A stretch of DNA of 64,000 nt, taken from Actinomycetota bacterium (lineage in GTDB: Bacteria > Actinomycetota > UBA4738 > HRBIN12). The notes beneath the pieces are model-generated. The model did not search any database, was not told the origin of the DNA, and saw nothing but the letters and a program-made list of their open reading frames with translations. Position 1 is the stretch's first letter. Every line of letters begins with the position of its first letter. Shown piece by piece: positions 1 to 7,851 of this stretch. The position numbers were made by a program, and so were the translations under genes. The stretch lies in assembly GCA_035697485.1 (NCBI GenBank), contig DASSCU010000015.1:171391-235390 (forward strand), written 5' to 3'.

Positions 1-366
1 GCATCCGGGATAGGGCTCGCCCTCTTGCGTGTACTGATCGACCGGCGCCCACGCCCACCCGGGCAAGGCGGCGAGCGGCACGGTGGCGGCCGGGTCGGGT
101 CGCAGCCGAAGGTCACCGCTCGGCCCGTCGATGTAGCCGGATAGCAGTGCGAACTGATCGTTCGACATCGCCACGTTGAACAACGTCGACAGCCCGGCGC
201 CCGAGGTGGCGACGTCAACGAAACGGGCGATCGGCACGGTCTTCGCGCGCACGATCATCGATGGGTCGACGAACCCGAGCACGACCGCGGCGACCCCGGC
301 TTCCTCGAGCCGAGCCTGAACGCTTGCGGCGTCGGTCGGGTGGCGGGGGTCGGTCGTCCGGTTCAC
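1..366 (-). CDS. Glutamine synthetase-like protein, N-terminal part (cut by window edge)
   Basis: I read this frame directly. A GTG at 366-364 overlaps the regulator's stop codon (GTGA), and the frame stays open to base 1, giving 122 residues. It shows the beta-grasp N-domain pattern of GlnA/PuuA-type enzymes: GFVDPSMIVRAK (about 31-42), then GDLRLRPDP and LPGWAWAPVDQYTQEGEPYP. The family ligates ammonia or an amine to glutamate using ATP. The catalytic C-domain lies outside the window. Coupling to an RpiR gene and a divergent amino-acid-type ABC transporter suggests assimilation of an imported amine or amino acid, such as gamma-glutamylation. Whether it is a true GlnA or a gamma-glutamylamine synthetase cannot be decided from this fragment. 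Confidence 0.8.
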   Translation of the reverse strand, partial: MNRTTDPRHPTDAASVQARLEEAGVAAVVLGFVDPSMIVRAKTVPIARFVDVATSGAGLSTLFNVAMSNDQFALLSGYIDGPSGDLRLRPDPAATVPLAALPGWAWAPVDQYTQEGEPYPGC

Positions 367-1202
367 CCCGTCTTCACGCTTCCTCCCTCGGCGGCCATGG
401 GATCGTCCACCCGCCCGTGGGCGGCCTCGAGCTCCGCAACCCGCGCCTGCCCTTCATCGCCGAGCGCAACCACGACCTTGGCCGCGATCAATTCGGTGAG
501 TGCGAACGCCCCCAACAAGGAATCGAACGGCGAGGCGGAATCGGCATGCGAGATCAGCACATGACGAGCCGCCTCGACCGCCGGCGAGAGCCACGGGTCG
601 GTAAAGACGATGACGACAGCTCCCCGCTCGGCCGCGATCGTGCCCGAGGCGATCGTGTCGCGCTGATACCTTCGGTAGTCGAAGAGGCAGAGCACATCGC
701 GGCGTGAGAGCTCCATGCTGTCGAGTACCCGGCGGTCCGGTTCCTCTCCCACCATCGAGCAGCCAGGCCGGAGCATGCGAAGCTGCAGGCACAGGTAGCT
801 CGCCACGAGCTGACTGAACCTGCCGCCGACGAACCAGAGGCGACGCTTCCGATCGCTCAGCAACGCGACGACGTGGGCGAGGTCCTCCTCGAGCGAGGTC
901 GAGGTCAGCGTGGCGTCGAGCGCGTGGGTGAAGGCGTGTTGGGTTCGGCGGAGGACCTCGTCGTCCTGGGTACCCCCCCGGGTCTCGTACAGGGAGGACA
1001 GACCCTCCGTACGCGCCTGCACCTCCTTGCGGAGCGATCGTTGGAAGTCCGGATACCCCTCGAACCCGATCTTCCGGACGAAACGAAGCACGGTCGGCCC
1101 GGTGACGCCCGCGCCTTCGGCAAGCTGCGGCAGGCTCTCCAAGCCCGCTGTCGGGTACGTCGCCAAGAGCGTGCGCGCGACGCGACGCTCGGCCGGCGTC
1201 AT
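363..1202 (-). CDS. RpiR/MurR-family transcriptional regulator (HTH + SIS)
   Basis: A 279-residue protein with an N-terminal HTH_6 domain (about residues 1-75, including TPAERRVARTLL and GPTVLRFVRKIGFEGYPDF) and a C-terminal SIS sugar-phosphate isomerase-like sensing domain (LWFVGGRFSQLVASYL onward). The family binds DNA as a dimer or tetramer and senses phosphosugars or related small molecules. ATG at 1202 is the only usual start, but the frame remains open upstream to 1272 and encodes a plausible family N-terminus (GEEVRERLGE) with no ATG, GTG or TTG. The gene is divergent from the ABC transporter and translationally coupled to the glutamine-synthetase-like gene, so it probably regulates both. 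Confidence 0.85.
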   Translation of the reverse strand: MTPAERRVARTLLATYPTAGLESLPQLAEGAGVTGPTVLRFVRKIGFEGYPDFQRSLRKEVQARTEGLSSLYETRGGTQDDEVLRRTQHAFTHALDATLTSTSLEEDLAHVVALLSDRKRRLWFVGGRFSQLVASYLCLQLRMLRPGCSMVGEEPDRRVLDSMELSRRDVLCLFDYRRYQRDTIASGTIAAERGAVVIVFTDPWLSPAVEAARHVLISHADSASPFDSLLGAFALTELIAAKVVVALGDEGQARVAELEAAHGRVDDPMAAEGGSVKTG

Positions 1203-1284
1203 CTCACCGAGGCGCTCGCGGACCTCCTCGCCGATCGTCTCGCTGGTGTGCGTGGCCCCTCCCCTCGAGGGTCAGGATTCTTAC

Positions 1285-1350
1285 GCATTCGTCAAGTAAG
1301 GGGAAGGCGGTAACGAGCTTGACAGGTTCCTGAACCCAGCGTACGAATGC
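1285..1350. promoter_or_regulatory. Inverted repeat flanking the transporter promoter (candidate RpiR operator)
   Basis: GCATTCGT at 1285-1292 and its exact complement ACGAATGC at 1343-1350 flank the putative -35/-10 of the transporter operon in the divergent intergenic region. The wide spacing would suit looping by an oligomeric RpiR protein. The repeat is seen; its function is inferred. Confidence 0.35.
1319..1347 (+). promoter_or_regulatory. Sigma-70-like promoter for the ABC transporter operon
   Basis: TTGACA at 1319-1324, then 17 nt, then TACGAA at 1342-1347, about 30 bp before the ATG at 1379. That ATG has a GGGAGG ribosome-binding site. The -35 is perfect and the -10 is weak. Confidence 0.45.
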
Positions 1351-1378
1351 CCGATAGTCGGCACCGGGAGGTTGGGGG

Positions 1379-2578
1379 ATGCTTCGGAGATCGGTCGCGC
1401 TCGTGTTCGTGCTCTGTCTGGTGGGTGCCGCCTGCAGCACCTCCGACGAGGGAGGCGACAACGGTGGAGGTGCCAGCGCGAGCGGTGAAGCCTCCGGCGA
1501 TCCGATCGTGATCGGCTTCCCTGCCGACCTCACGACCGACTGGGCCTACTACGACTCTCCAATGCAGGAAGGCGCGCAGTTCGCGGTCGACCAGATCAAC
1601 GAGACCGGCGGCGTGCTCGGACGTCCGCTCGAGCTCCAGACGGTCGACATGCGCAACGACGTGGCTGAGGCGGCCAAGGTCACCCAGCAGCTGATCGACG
1701 ACGGCGCCGTCTATCTGATCGGCACGGTGGGCGACGGCATCCTCGCCGAGGGGTCGGTCGCGTGCGCCGCCGGCACCCCGATCTCGACCGGACTCGGCAC
1801 GGCGCCGACGCTCGTCGGCGACATGGGCGCATGCGCGTACCAGCTCGTGATGAGCGACAACATCCAGGCGGCCGTGCTGGCGGAGTACGCGCTCGCGGAG
1901 GGGTACGAGACGGCCTACGTGATCGGCTCGAACGAGATCCCGTACACCAAGGATCTGCCGGTCTTCTTCTCGGATGCGTTCGAGAACGGCGGGGGCACCG
2001 TCGTCGGCACCGACCAGTACAAGATCGGCGCGGGCGACTACTCGGCGGTCGTCACCAAGCTCGCCAACGTCGACCCGGCTCCCGACGCGGTCTTCACGCC
2101 GATGTTCCTGCCGGACAGCGCGGTGTTCCTGCGGCAGCTCCGCCAGGCAGGGCTCACGATGCCTGTGCTCTCGACCGACGGGAACGCCGACGCCGCGCTG
2201 CTCGACGCCGGAGCCAAGGCGATCGACGGCCTCACGTTCTCGAACTCGGTCTGCACGGCCGAGGGTGACCCCGAGGTGCAGGCGTTCTACGACGACTACA
2301 ACACGGCCAACGGATCCGACCCGAGCTCGTACGTGGCGGTGATCGGGTACGACGAGGTCAACCTCGTGGCCGACGCGATCGAGACGGCCGGCAGTGCCGA
2401 GCCCGCCGCGATCATCGAGCAGCTCGCGCAGACCGACTTCACGGGCATCTCGGGACAGGTCGTGATGGACCAGGAGACGAGGCGTGCGAACAAGCCGGCG
2501 GCCCTGATCCAGATGGACGGCACCGAGTTCACCTGCCTCGAGCAGCCGGACTTCCCGAACTACGTGCCGCCGGTCTAG
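1379..2578 (+). CDS. Branched-chain amino acid-type ABC transporter substrate-binding lipoprotein
   Basis: A 399-residue Peripla_BP_6 (LivJ/LivK-type) protein. It begins with a lipoprotein signal, a hydrophobic stretch ending in the lipobox VGAAC, followed by a low-complexity Ser/Gly/Glu linker, so it is probably anchored outside the membrane by the Cys near residue 20. The mature part begins PIVIGFPADLTTDWAYYDSP and has the two-lobed fold length expected of the family. It captures the solute for the LivF/LivH/LivMG components immediately downstream. Family ligands include branched-chain and other amino acids, urea, amides and aromatics; the ligand here is not known. Confidence 0.9.
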   Translation: MLRRSVALVFVLCLVGAACSTSDEGGDNGGGASASGEASGDPIVIGFPADLTTDWAYYDSPMQEGAQFAVDQINETGGVLGRPLELQTVDMRNDVAEAAKVTQQLIDDGAVYLIGTVGDGILAEGSVACAAGTPISTGLGTAPTLVGDMGACAYQLVMSDNIQAAVLAEYALAEGYETAYVIGSNEIPYTKDLPVFFSDAFENGGGTVVGTDQYKIGAGDYSAVVTKLANVDPAPDAVFTPMFLPDSAVFLRQLRQAGLTMPVLSTDGNADAALLDAGAKAIDGLTFSNSVCTAEGDPEVQAFYDDYNTANGSDPSSYVAVIGYDEVNLVADAIETAGSAEPAAIIEQLAQTDFTGISGQVVMDQETRRANKPAALIQMDGTEFTCLEQPDFPNYVPPV

Positions 2579-2580
2579 GC

Positions 2581-3348
2581 GTGTCGGACGACCGAGGGGA
2601 AGACCGGACCGAGCCCGCGGAGGGGGGTCCCCCCCTGCTCGTCGTCGAAGGACTCACCGTGGCCTACGGCGCCGTGGTCGCGATCCGCGACGTCTCACTC
2701 GACGTGGGACCCGGCGAGATCGTCGCGGCGCTCGGGCCGAACGGCGCCGGCAAGACGACCCTGCTGCGCACGCTCGCGGGAGCCCTGAAGCCCCAGCACG
2801 GCTCGGTCGTCTTCGACGGAGCCGCGCTGACCGGCCTCGTGCCCGAGGCGGTGCTCCGCCGCGGTGTCGCGCTCGTCCCCGAGGGTCGACACGTCTTCCC
2901 CAGCCTCACGGTCGAGGAGAATCTCACGATCGGCGGCATCGCCCGCACCGACCACGATGCGATGCGGGCCGATACGGATCGATGGCTCGCCAGGTTCCCG
3001 ATCCTCGGGGAGCGCGCAAGGCAGCTCGCGGGCACACTCTCGGGAGGTGAGCAACAGCAGCTCGCGATCGCCCGGGCATTGATGTCGCGTCCGAGCATGC
3101 TGCTCCTCGACGAGCCGTCGCTCGGCCTGGCGCCGATCTTCGTGGACCGCATCTTCGAGCTGATCCAGCAACTGCGAGCCGAGGGCGTCACCGTGCTGCT
3201 CGTGGAACAGAACGTGCACCGTGCGCTCGAGATCGCCGATCGGGCATACGTGCTCTCGGTGGGCTCGGTCGTCGCGTCCGGCCCGACCGACCAGCTCGTC
3301 GAAGGTGAGCTGGAACGGTCGTACCTGGGCATCAGTCAGGCGGGGTGA
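2581..3348 (+). CDS. livF: ABC transporter ATP-binding protein, LivF-type
   Basis: A 255-residue cytoplasmic ATPase. Walker A GPNGAGKTT is at residues 52-60, the signature LSGGEQQQLAIARALM near 152, and Walker B LLLDEPSLGLAP shortly after. The sequence matches the LivF branch, with the typical VPEGRHVFPSLTVEENL segment. It starts with GTG two bases after the stop of the binding protein and leads closely into the LivH permease. It energises uptake as a heterodimer with the LivG domain of the downstream fusion protein. Confidence 0.9.
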   Translation: MSDDRGEDRTEPAEGGPPLLVVEGLTVAYGAVVAIRDVSLDVGPGEIVAALGPNGAGKTTLLRTLAGALKPQHGSVVFDGAALTGLVPEAVLRRGVALVPEGRHVFPSLTVEENLTIGGIARTDHDAMRADTDRWLARFPILGERARQLAGTLSGGEQQQLAIARALMSRPSMLLLDEPSLGLAPIFVDRIFELIQQLRAEGVTVLLVEQNVHRALEIADRAYVLSVGSVVASGPTDQLVEGELERSYLGISQAG

Positions 3349-3357
3349 GGTGACGCC

Positions 3358-4248
3358 GTGAGTCCCTCTGAGTTCGTCCAGCAGCTCGTCAACGCATTGT
3401 CGCTCGGCAGCATCTACGCGTTGCTCGCACTCGGACTCTCGATGGTCTACGGCGTGCTGGGCATGCTGAACTTCGCCTACGGCGAGCTCGTCACGATCAC
3501 CGGCTACTCGATGCTCGCCGCCACCTATCTCGGCGCGCCGTTCTTCGTGGTCGCCCTGGTCGGGGTGATCGCGGCCGGCGTCTCCTCGGTGCTGATGGAG
3601 TTGATCGCGTTCCGGCCGTTGCGCAACGCGAGCTTCGTTTCGTTGCTCTTCACGTCGTTCGCGGTGGCGCAGCTGATCCAGGGCGCGTTCCGTCAGGCCG
3701 TGTCGGTGCGCTCGCGCGGCATCCCGGTACCGGAGCTGTTCGACGAGGCCGTACAGCTCGGACCGGTGCGGATCAGCGTACTCTCGATCATCACGGCCTC
3801 GATCGGCGCGATCTCGCTCCTGGCCCTCACGACGTTCATGCGCCGGTCACGGTCCGGGCTCGCGATGCGCGCGGCGTCGCAGGACTTCACGACCGCCCGT
3901 CTGCTGGGTGTGCGCGCCAACCGCGTGATCTCACTGGCGTTCCTGATCTCGGGACTGCTGGCAGGCATCGCCGGCGTGCTCTGGATCGCCCGGACCACAT
4001 CGGTGAACCCCGCGACCGGCTTCGTCCCGGTGATCCAGGCATTCATCGCCTCGGTGATCGGAGGCTTGGGCAACCTCCGGGGCGCCGTGCTCGGAGGGTT
4101 CTTCCTCGGGACCCTCGAGGTCTTCCTCCAGGCGCTGCTGCCGAGCTCCCTTCTGCCGTACGCCCAGGCCACCGCGCTGCTGATCGTGGTCGCGATCCTG
4201 TACGTGCGGCCGCAAGGGCTCTTCGGGCAGCGGGTGGAGGCCGTATGA
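3358..4248 (+). CDS. livH: ABC transporter permease, LivH-type
   Basis: A 296-residue polytopic membrane protein of the BPD_transp_2 family. It opens with an amphipathic start and the conserved ALGLSMVYGVLGMLNFAYGE region. Further motifs typical of LivH are RSRSGLAMRAASQDFTTARL, a cytoplasmic ATPase-contact loop, and IGGLGNLRGAVLGGF. It forms half of the transmembrane channel. The GTG start follows the LivF stop by 9 bp, and its stop overlaps the next gene's ATG (ATGA), indicating translational coupling. Confidence 0.9.
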   Translation: MSPSEFVQQLVNALSLGSIYALLALGLSMVYGVLGMLNFAYGELVTITGYSMLAATYLGAPFFVVALVGVIAAGVSSVLMELIAFRPLRNASFVSLLFTSFAVAQLIQGAFRQAVSVRSRGIPVPELFDEAVQLGPVRISVLSIITASIGAISLLALTTFMRRSRSGLAMRAASQDFTTARLLGVRANRVISLAFLISGLLAGIAGVLWIARTTSVNPATGFVPVIQAFIASVIGGLGNLRGAVLGGFFLGTLEVFLQALLPSSLLPYAQATALLIVVAILYVRPQGLFGQRVEAV

Positions 4249-6095
4249 GAGGGCCGATCCCAGGGAACCGCCTTCGGCCGGCACTCTGGGGGACGGCGAT
4301 GATCTCGTTGCTGCTGATCGGTGGCATGGCGCTCGTGCAGTGGTTCGGATCCTCGTCGTCGAGCCGAACGTTCGTGATGTTCCTCGTCAACGTGATGCTC
4401 GTCGTCTCGATCCAGACGTTCATCGGCAACAGTGGCATCGTCTCGTTCGGACACGTGGCGTTCATGGGCGTCGGCGCGTACACGACCGCCCTCGTCACGA
4501 TCCCCTCCGTGATCAAGGACGCGCAACTGCCCGAGTTGCCATCGACGCTCGCGACCACCGACCTCGGGCTTGTCCCCGCGATCGCGCTGTCGGCCTTGGC
4601 CGCGTTCGTCGTGGCGGCGATCTTCGGCGGCGCCATCATCCGCATGACCGAATCGACGATGGCGATGGCCACGCTGGCGCTGCTGGTGATGGTGCACACG
4701 TTCTTCCAGAACGCGACGACGTTCACGCGTGGATCGCTCGGCCTGGCGGGGATCCCGGTGCGGACCACGCTCGGTGTGGCAACCGTGGCTGCCATCGTGT
4801 TCCTGCTGCTCGGACGCCTCTACAAGGAATCCGGAGCCGGACTGCGCTTGAGGGCGACCCGGGAGGACCCGCTCTCTTCGGCATCGGTCGGTACGAACGT
4901 CGTGCGCACCCGGTACGGCGGGTGGCTGCTGAGCGCCGCGATGATGGGAGCGGCGGGATCGCTCTGGGCCCAGAGCGTGATCGCGTTCAACGCGAACCAG
5001 TTCTACTTCTCGATCACGTTCGCGCTGCTGGCGATGCTCGTGATCGGCGGCCGTACGTCGCTCACCGGCGCCGTGGCCGGGGCGGCGATCATCACGTTCC
5101 TGACGGACACCCTCGCCCGCGTGGAGCAGGGCGTCGCGATCGGTCCGTGGGAGCTGCCCCGCCTGACGGGGACGGTGCAGTTCGCGATCGCCCTGTTGAT
5201 CATCGTCACGCTGACCCTGCGGCCGGAGGGCATCTTCGACCGATGGGAGATCGACGACCTCCTGCGACGGCTCACCCCGACCGAGCGACGTTCACGCAGA
5301 GCTCCGGCCGAGGAACCCGCCCCGGTGCGAGCGGAGGCCGCGACGACGATGCTCGAGCCGTCGGCGGCCGAGCCCGCGCCGGCTGTGCTGCGGGGCGCGA
5401 GGGTCGCGAAGCACTTCGAGGGGGTGACCGCATTGGCCGGCGTCGACATCGAGGTGCGGCGGGGGGAGATCCTCGGGCTGATCGGACCCAACGGCTCAGG
5501 CAAGACCACGTTGCTGAACGTGATCTCGGGTATATACGTGCCCTCCGACGGCGACATCTCGTTCGACGGGAACACGATCGCCGGGCGCAGGCCCCACCAG
5601 GTCGCCGACCTCGGATTGGCGCGCACATTCCAGAACATCAGGCTCTTCGGGCAGCTCACCGTGCGGGAGAACGTGGAGGCAGCCTCCTCGCCCGGCACCG
5701 ACGCGTCGGCCGTCGACGACGTGCTCGCCTGGTTCGGCCTCAGAACGGTCGAAGGCGAGAAGGCCGTGAACCTGCCGTACGGCGTGCAACGTCGCCTCGA
5801 GATCGCGAGGGCCGTGGTGCGCCGCCCGTCGCTCATCCTGCTGGACGAGCCCGCGGCAGGCATGAACGAGACGGAATCGGACGAGCTGCTCGAGAACATC
5901 CGGCGCATCCGGTCGAGCCTCGACTGCTCAGTCGTCGTCGTCGATCACGACCTGCGGCTGATCATGAAGCTGTGCGACCGCATCCAGGTCCTCGATCAGG
6001 GACGCACGATCGCCCTGGGCCTGCCGCGCGAGATCGCGGAGGACCCGGCCGTGATCGAGGCCTACCTCGGTGGGCCCTCGACGAAGAGCGCGTAG
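4245..6095 (+). CDS. Fused ABC transporter permease-ATPase (LivM-LivG)
   Basis: A 616-residue protein. Residues 1 to about 340 are a LivM-type permease with multiple membrane segments and the GNSGIVSFGHVAFMGVGAYT motif. An Ala/Glu/Pro-rich linker (about 345-375) follows. The C-terminal part, about 380-616, is a LivG-type ATPase with Walker A GPNGSGKTT, the LivG-typical LARTFQNIRLFGQLTV, the signature region LPYGVQRRLEIARAV and Walker B LILLDEPAAGMNETE. LivM and LivG are more often separate genes, and here they are continuous with no stop between them. Overlap with livH completes a four-gene operon. The transporter should work as LivK + LivF + LivH + LivMG. Confidence 0.92.
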   Translation: MRGPIPGNRLRPALWGTAMISLLLIGGMALVQWFGSSSSSRTFVMFLVNVMLVVSIQTFIGNSGIVSFGHVAFMGVGAYTTALVTIPSVIKDAQLPELPSTLATTDLGLVPAIALSALAAFVVAAIFGGAIIRMTESTMAMATLALLVMVHTFFQNATTFTRGSLGLAGIPVRTTLGVATVAAIVFLLLGRLYKESGAGLRLRATREDPLSSASVGTNVVRTRYGGWLLSAAMMGAAGSLWAQSVIAFNANQFYFSITFALLAMLVIGGRTSLTGAVAGAAIITFLTDTLARVEQGVAIGPWELPRLTGTVQFAIALLIIVTLTLRPEGIFDRWEIDDLLRRLTPTERRSRRAPAEEPAPVRAEAATTMLEPSAAEPAPAVLRGARVAKHFEGVTALAGVDIEVRRGEILGLIGPNGSGKTTLLNVISGIYVPSDGDISFDGNTIAGRRPHQVADLGLARTFQNIRLFGQLTVRENVEAASSPGTDASAVDDVLAWFGLRTVEGEKAVNLPYGVQRRLEIARAVVRRPSLILLDEPAAGMNETESDELLENIRRIRSSLDCSVVVVDHDLRLIMKLCDRIQVLDQGRTIALGLPREIAEDPAVIEAYLGGPSTKSA

Positions 6096-6274
6096 CGACC
6101 GGTCGCCTGCTTCCGCGTCGGGCGATCGCGACGGAGGGAGCAATGCGGACCTGGGGAGTCTGCGGGGAACTGAGCCAGCGGATCCAGGGATCGATCCTCG
6201 AGCTGAACGAAGAGCACCGCGACCGCGAACCCGAACAAGTAGCACATTCCGTCAACCCCTGCGATGATGCACAC

Positions 6275-6778
6275 ATGCGAGCGCACGGGCCAGGGCGAGC
6301 GAGTCGAGCATCGGCGTTCGCGGTGGCGGTCATGGCCCTGTGCGGGATCGTCCTCAGCCCGGCGACCGGTTCCACGGTTGGGCGGTGCGACATCGAGGGC
6401 ACCCCCGCCGCCGACCGCCTCGTCGGCACCGCGCGGAGCGAGGTGATCTGCGGCAGGGGCGGCGACGACACGATCTGGGGATACGCCGGCGGCGACGAGA
6501 TCCTCGGCGGCCCCGGCCTGGACCGGATCATGGGTGGCAACGGGGAGGACCTGATCGAGGGTGGCGTCGGCGCCGACAGGATCCGCGGAGGCCCGGGCGA
6601 AGATCGGCTCGTCGGCGGGCTCGGGAGGGACATCATGCGGGGACAGCGAGGACCGGACTTCCTCGATGGCATCGACGGGACGGACGCGAGGGACGTGCTG
6701 CGCGCCGGCCCCGGCAACGACGCCTGTGCGATCGACGGGCGCGACGACACGATCGGCTGCGAGACCGTTGTCGCGTAG
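6275..6778 (+). CDS. Small secreted RTX-type calcium-binding repeat protein
   Basis: I chose the ATG at 6275 because it begins a clear signal peptide: charged N-region, hydrophobic AFAVAVMALCGIVLSPATG, and likely export. The mature part of this 167-residue protein is built from about six hemolysin-type nonapeptide repeats (GGRGGDDTIWG-like, then GGPGLDRIMGG, GGNGEDLIEGG, GGVGADRIRGG and GGPGEDRLVGG). These form a calcium-binding parallel beta-roll in known RTX proteins. Two or three cysteines near the ends could make a disulfide. No enzymatic domain is present. Its role outside the cell is unknown. Confidence 0.8.
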   Translation: MRAHGPGRASRASAFAVAVMALCGIVLSPATGSTVGRCDIEGTPAADRLVGTARSEVICGRGGDDTIWGYAGGDEILGGPGLDRIMGGNGEDLIEGGVGADRIRGGPGEDRLVGGLGRDIMRGQRGPDFLDGIDGTDARDVLRAGPGNDACAIDGRDDTIGCETVVA

Positions 6779-6780
6779 CC

Positions 6781-7038
6781 CTACGCGCACACTGAGCAGT
6801 ACGACTCGCGGTTGTACACGCTGAGCCGCGTCTCGCAGCCTTCGCCGGCGCAGATGCGGCCGGCGGGCATCGGAGCGGCCCGCCTCGCGCGAGGACGCAT
6901 CCCTTGTTTGCGCAGACGCTGGCACGGCGGGCACCAGCGACTCTTCCCGAAGTGGCCGCACGGCCGGATGTCGTGACACATCGGGCATTCGCGATACCCG
7001 CGACACGGGCATTCAGGGAAGTCGTCCATCCTCTCCAC
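6781..7038 (-). CDS. Small cysteine-rich putative zinc-binding protein
   Basis: An 85-residue protein with many paired cysteines: CPCRG, CPMCHDIRPCGHFGK, WCPPCQ, and a C-terminal CETRLSVYNRESYCSVC. The last segment resembles the C-x(n)-YN-x(n)-C finger seen in many small actinobacterial proteins. Arg-rich stretches lie between the fingers. It probably binds zinc and perhaps nucleic acid. It lies 24 bp downstream of the 7063-7710 gene on the same strand, so the two may be cotranscribed. Its stop is two bases past the RTX gene stop on the opposite strand. No specific function is recognised. Confidence 0.6.
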   Translation of the reverse strand: MERMDDFPECPCRGYRECPMCHDIRPCGHFGKSRWCPPCQRLRKQGMRPRARRAAPMPAGRICAGEGCETRLSVYNRESYCSVCA

Positions 7039-7062
7039 GGTACGTCGACGAAGGAGAGCGAG

Positions 7063-7710
7063 TCAGACGCCCTTGCAGCCAACGCGCACCGGGTACCAAT
7101 CCTTGATGCCCGTGTAGCAGACGTCGATACGTGACCAAGGCTCGAGCGTGAGGTCGTGGGAGCGCTCGTCGACGAACGGGCACGGGTCGTCGATCACCTC
7201 GAAGCTCAGACGCCGGTGCTCGAGGTTCCACGTGTACTCTCCGCGCGTCTGCGAGCAGTTCACGTCGTTGAAGAACGCGATGCGGTCGCCGTCGACGACG
7301 TAGTGCCCCAGCGCACGGAACTCGTTCAGCTGGTGCTCCAGGTAGAAGCGGCCCTGGTGCAGCAGCAGGGTCTGCACGCCGGCATCCACGCTGTAGGGCA
7401 CGCAGCGCAGGCAGTGATAGGGCATCCCGAGCTCTGGCCCGCCCATCTCCTCGATCGTGAAGATCCGCATGTAGAAGCCGTCCACCGGCGTGGCCTCGCG
7501 GGGCGGAGCATTCCGATAATCGTAGGGCTCCATCTCGAGCGGGATCACGAGCCGCGCGTCTGGGCCGGTCGCGGTCCGGGTCGAGGAAGGAGACGCCACG
7601 GTCTCGGTCGCCGGCGTCTCGGGTTCGTTCCCGACGAGCGTGCCCGCGGCGAACGCGACCACGGCCACCGCGATGGCGATCGCGACCCGCCTGGCTCCAT
7701 CGATGCCCAC
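7063..7710 (-). CDS. Membrane-anchored or secreted hypothetical protein
   Basis: I set the start at the GTG at 7710 (215 residues). It lies 7 nt after a TAGGGT box at 7718-7723 and directly precedes a hydrophobic segment (about residues 9-27, VAIAIAVAVVAFAAGTLVG) acting as a signal or anchor. A Thr/Ser/Pro-rich linker follows, then a folded part with several cysteines (YHCLRCVPYS, NDVNCSQTRGEYTWNL, DDPCPF, DVCYTG). The YTWN..HRRLSFEVIDDPCP portion resembles lipocalin-like proteins that evaluate ligand binding, but I cannot assign a family. Probably extracytoplasmic. Confidence 0.6.
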   Translation of the reverse strand: MGIDGARRVAIAIAVAVVAFAAGTLVGNEPETPATETVASPSSTRTATGPDARLVIPLEMEPYDYRNAPPREATPVDGFYMRIFTIEEMGGPELGMPYHCLRCVPYSVDAGVQTLLLHQGRFYLEHQLNEFRALGHYVVDGDRIAFFNDVNCSQTRGEYTWNLEHRRLSFEVIDDPCPFVDERSHDLTLEPWSRIDVCYTGIKDWYPVRVGCKGV

Positions 7711-7851
7711 GAACCGAACCCTATCCTCCGGTCGGATTCGGAAGGAGGTCGCCCGAGGCTTCCCCGTCTCAACACAGCGCGACCGACTTCCCCCCGCGGC
7801 CGCATCGGTGCATCCTGAGGATCCACCTATCGGATCCAACGGGGGGGCCAC

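Noticed and set aside
4340..6274. A long plus-strand frame overlapping the LivM-LivG fusion.
   Set aside because: Off-frame shadow; only its end (6275-6778) is a real RTX gene with its own signal peptide.
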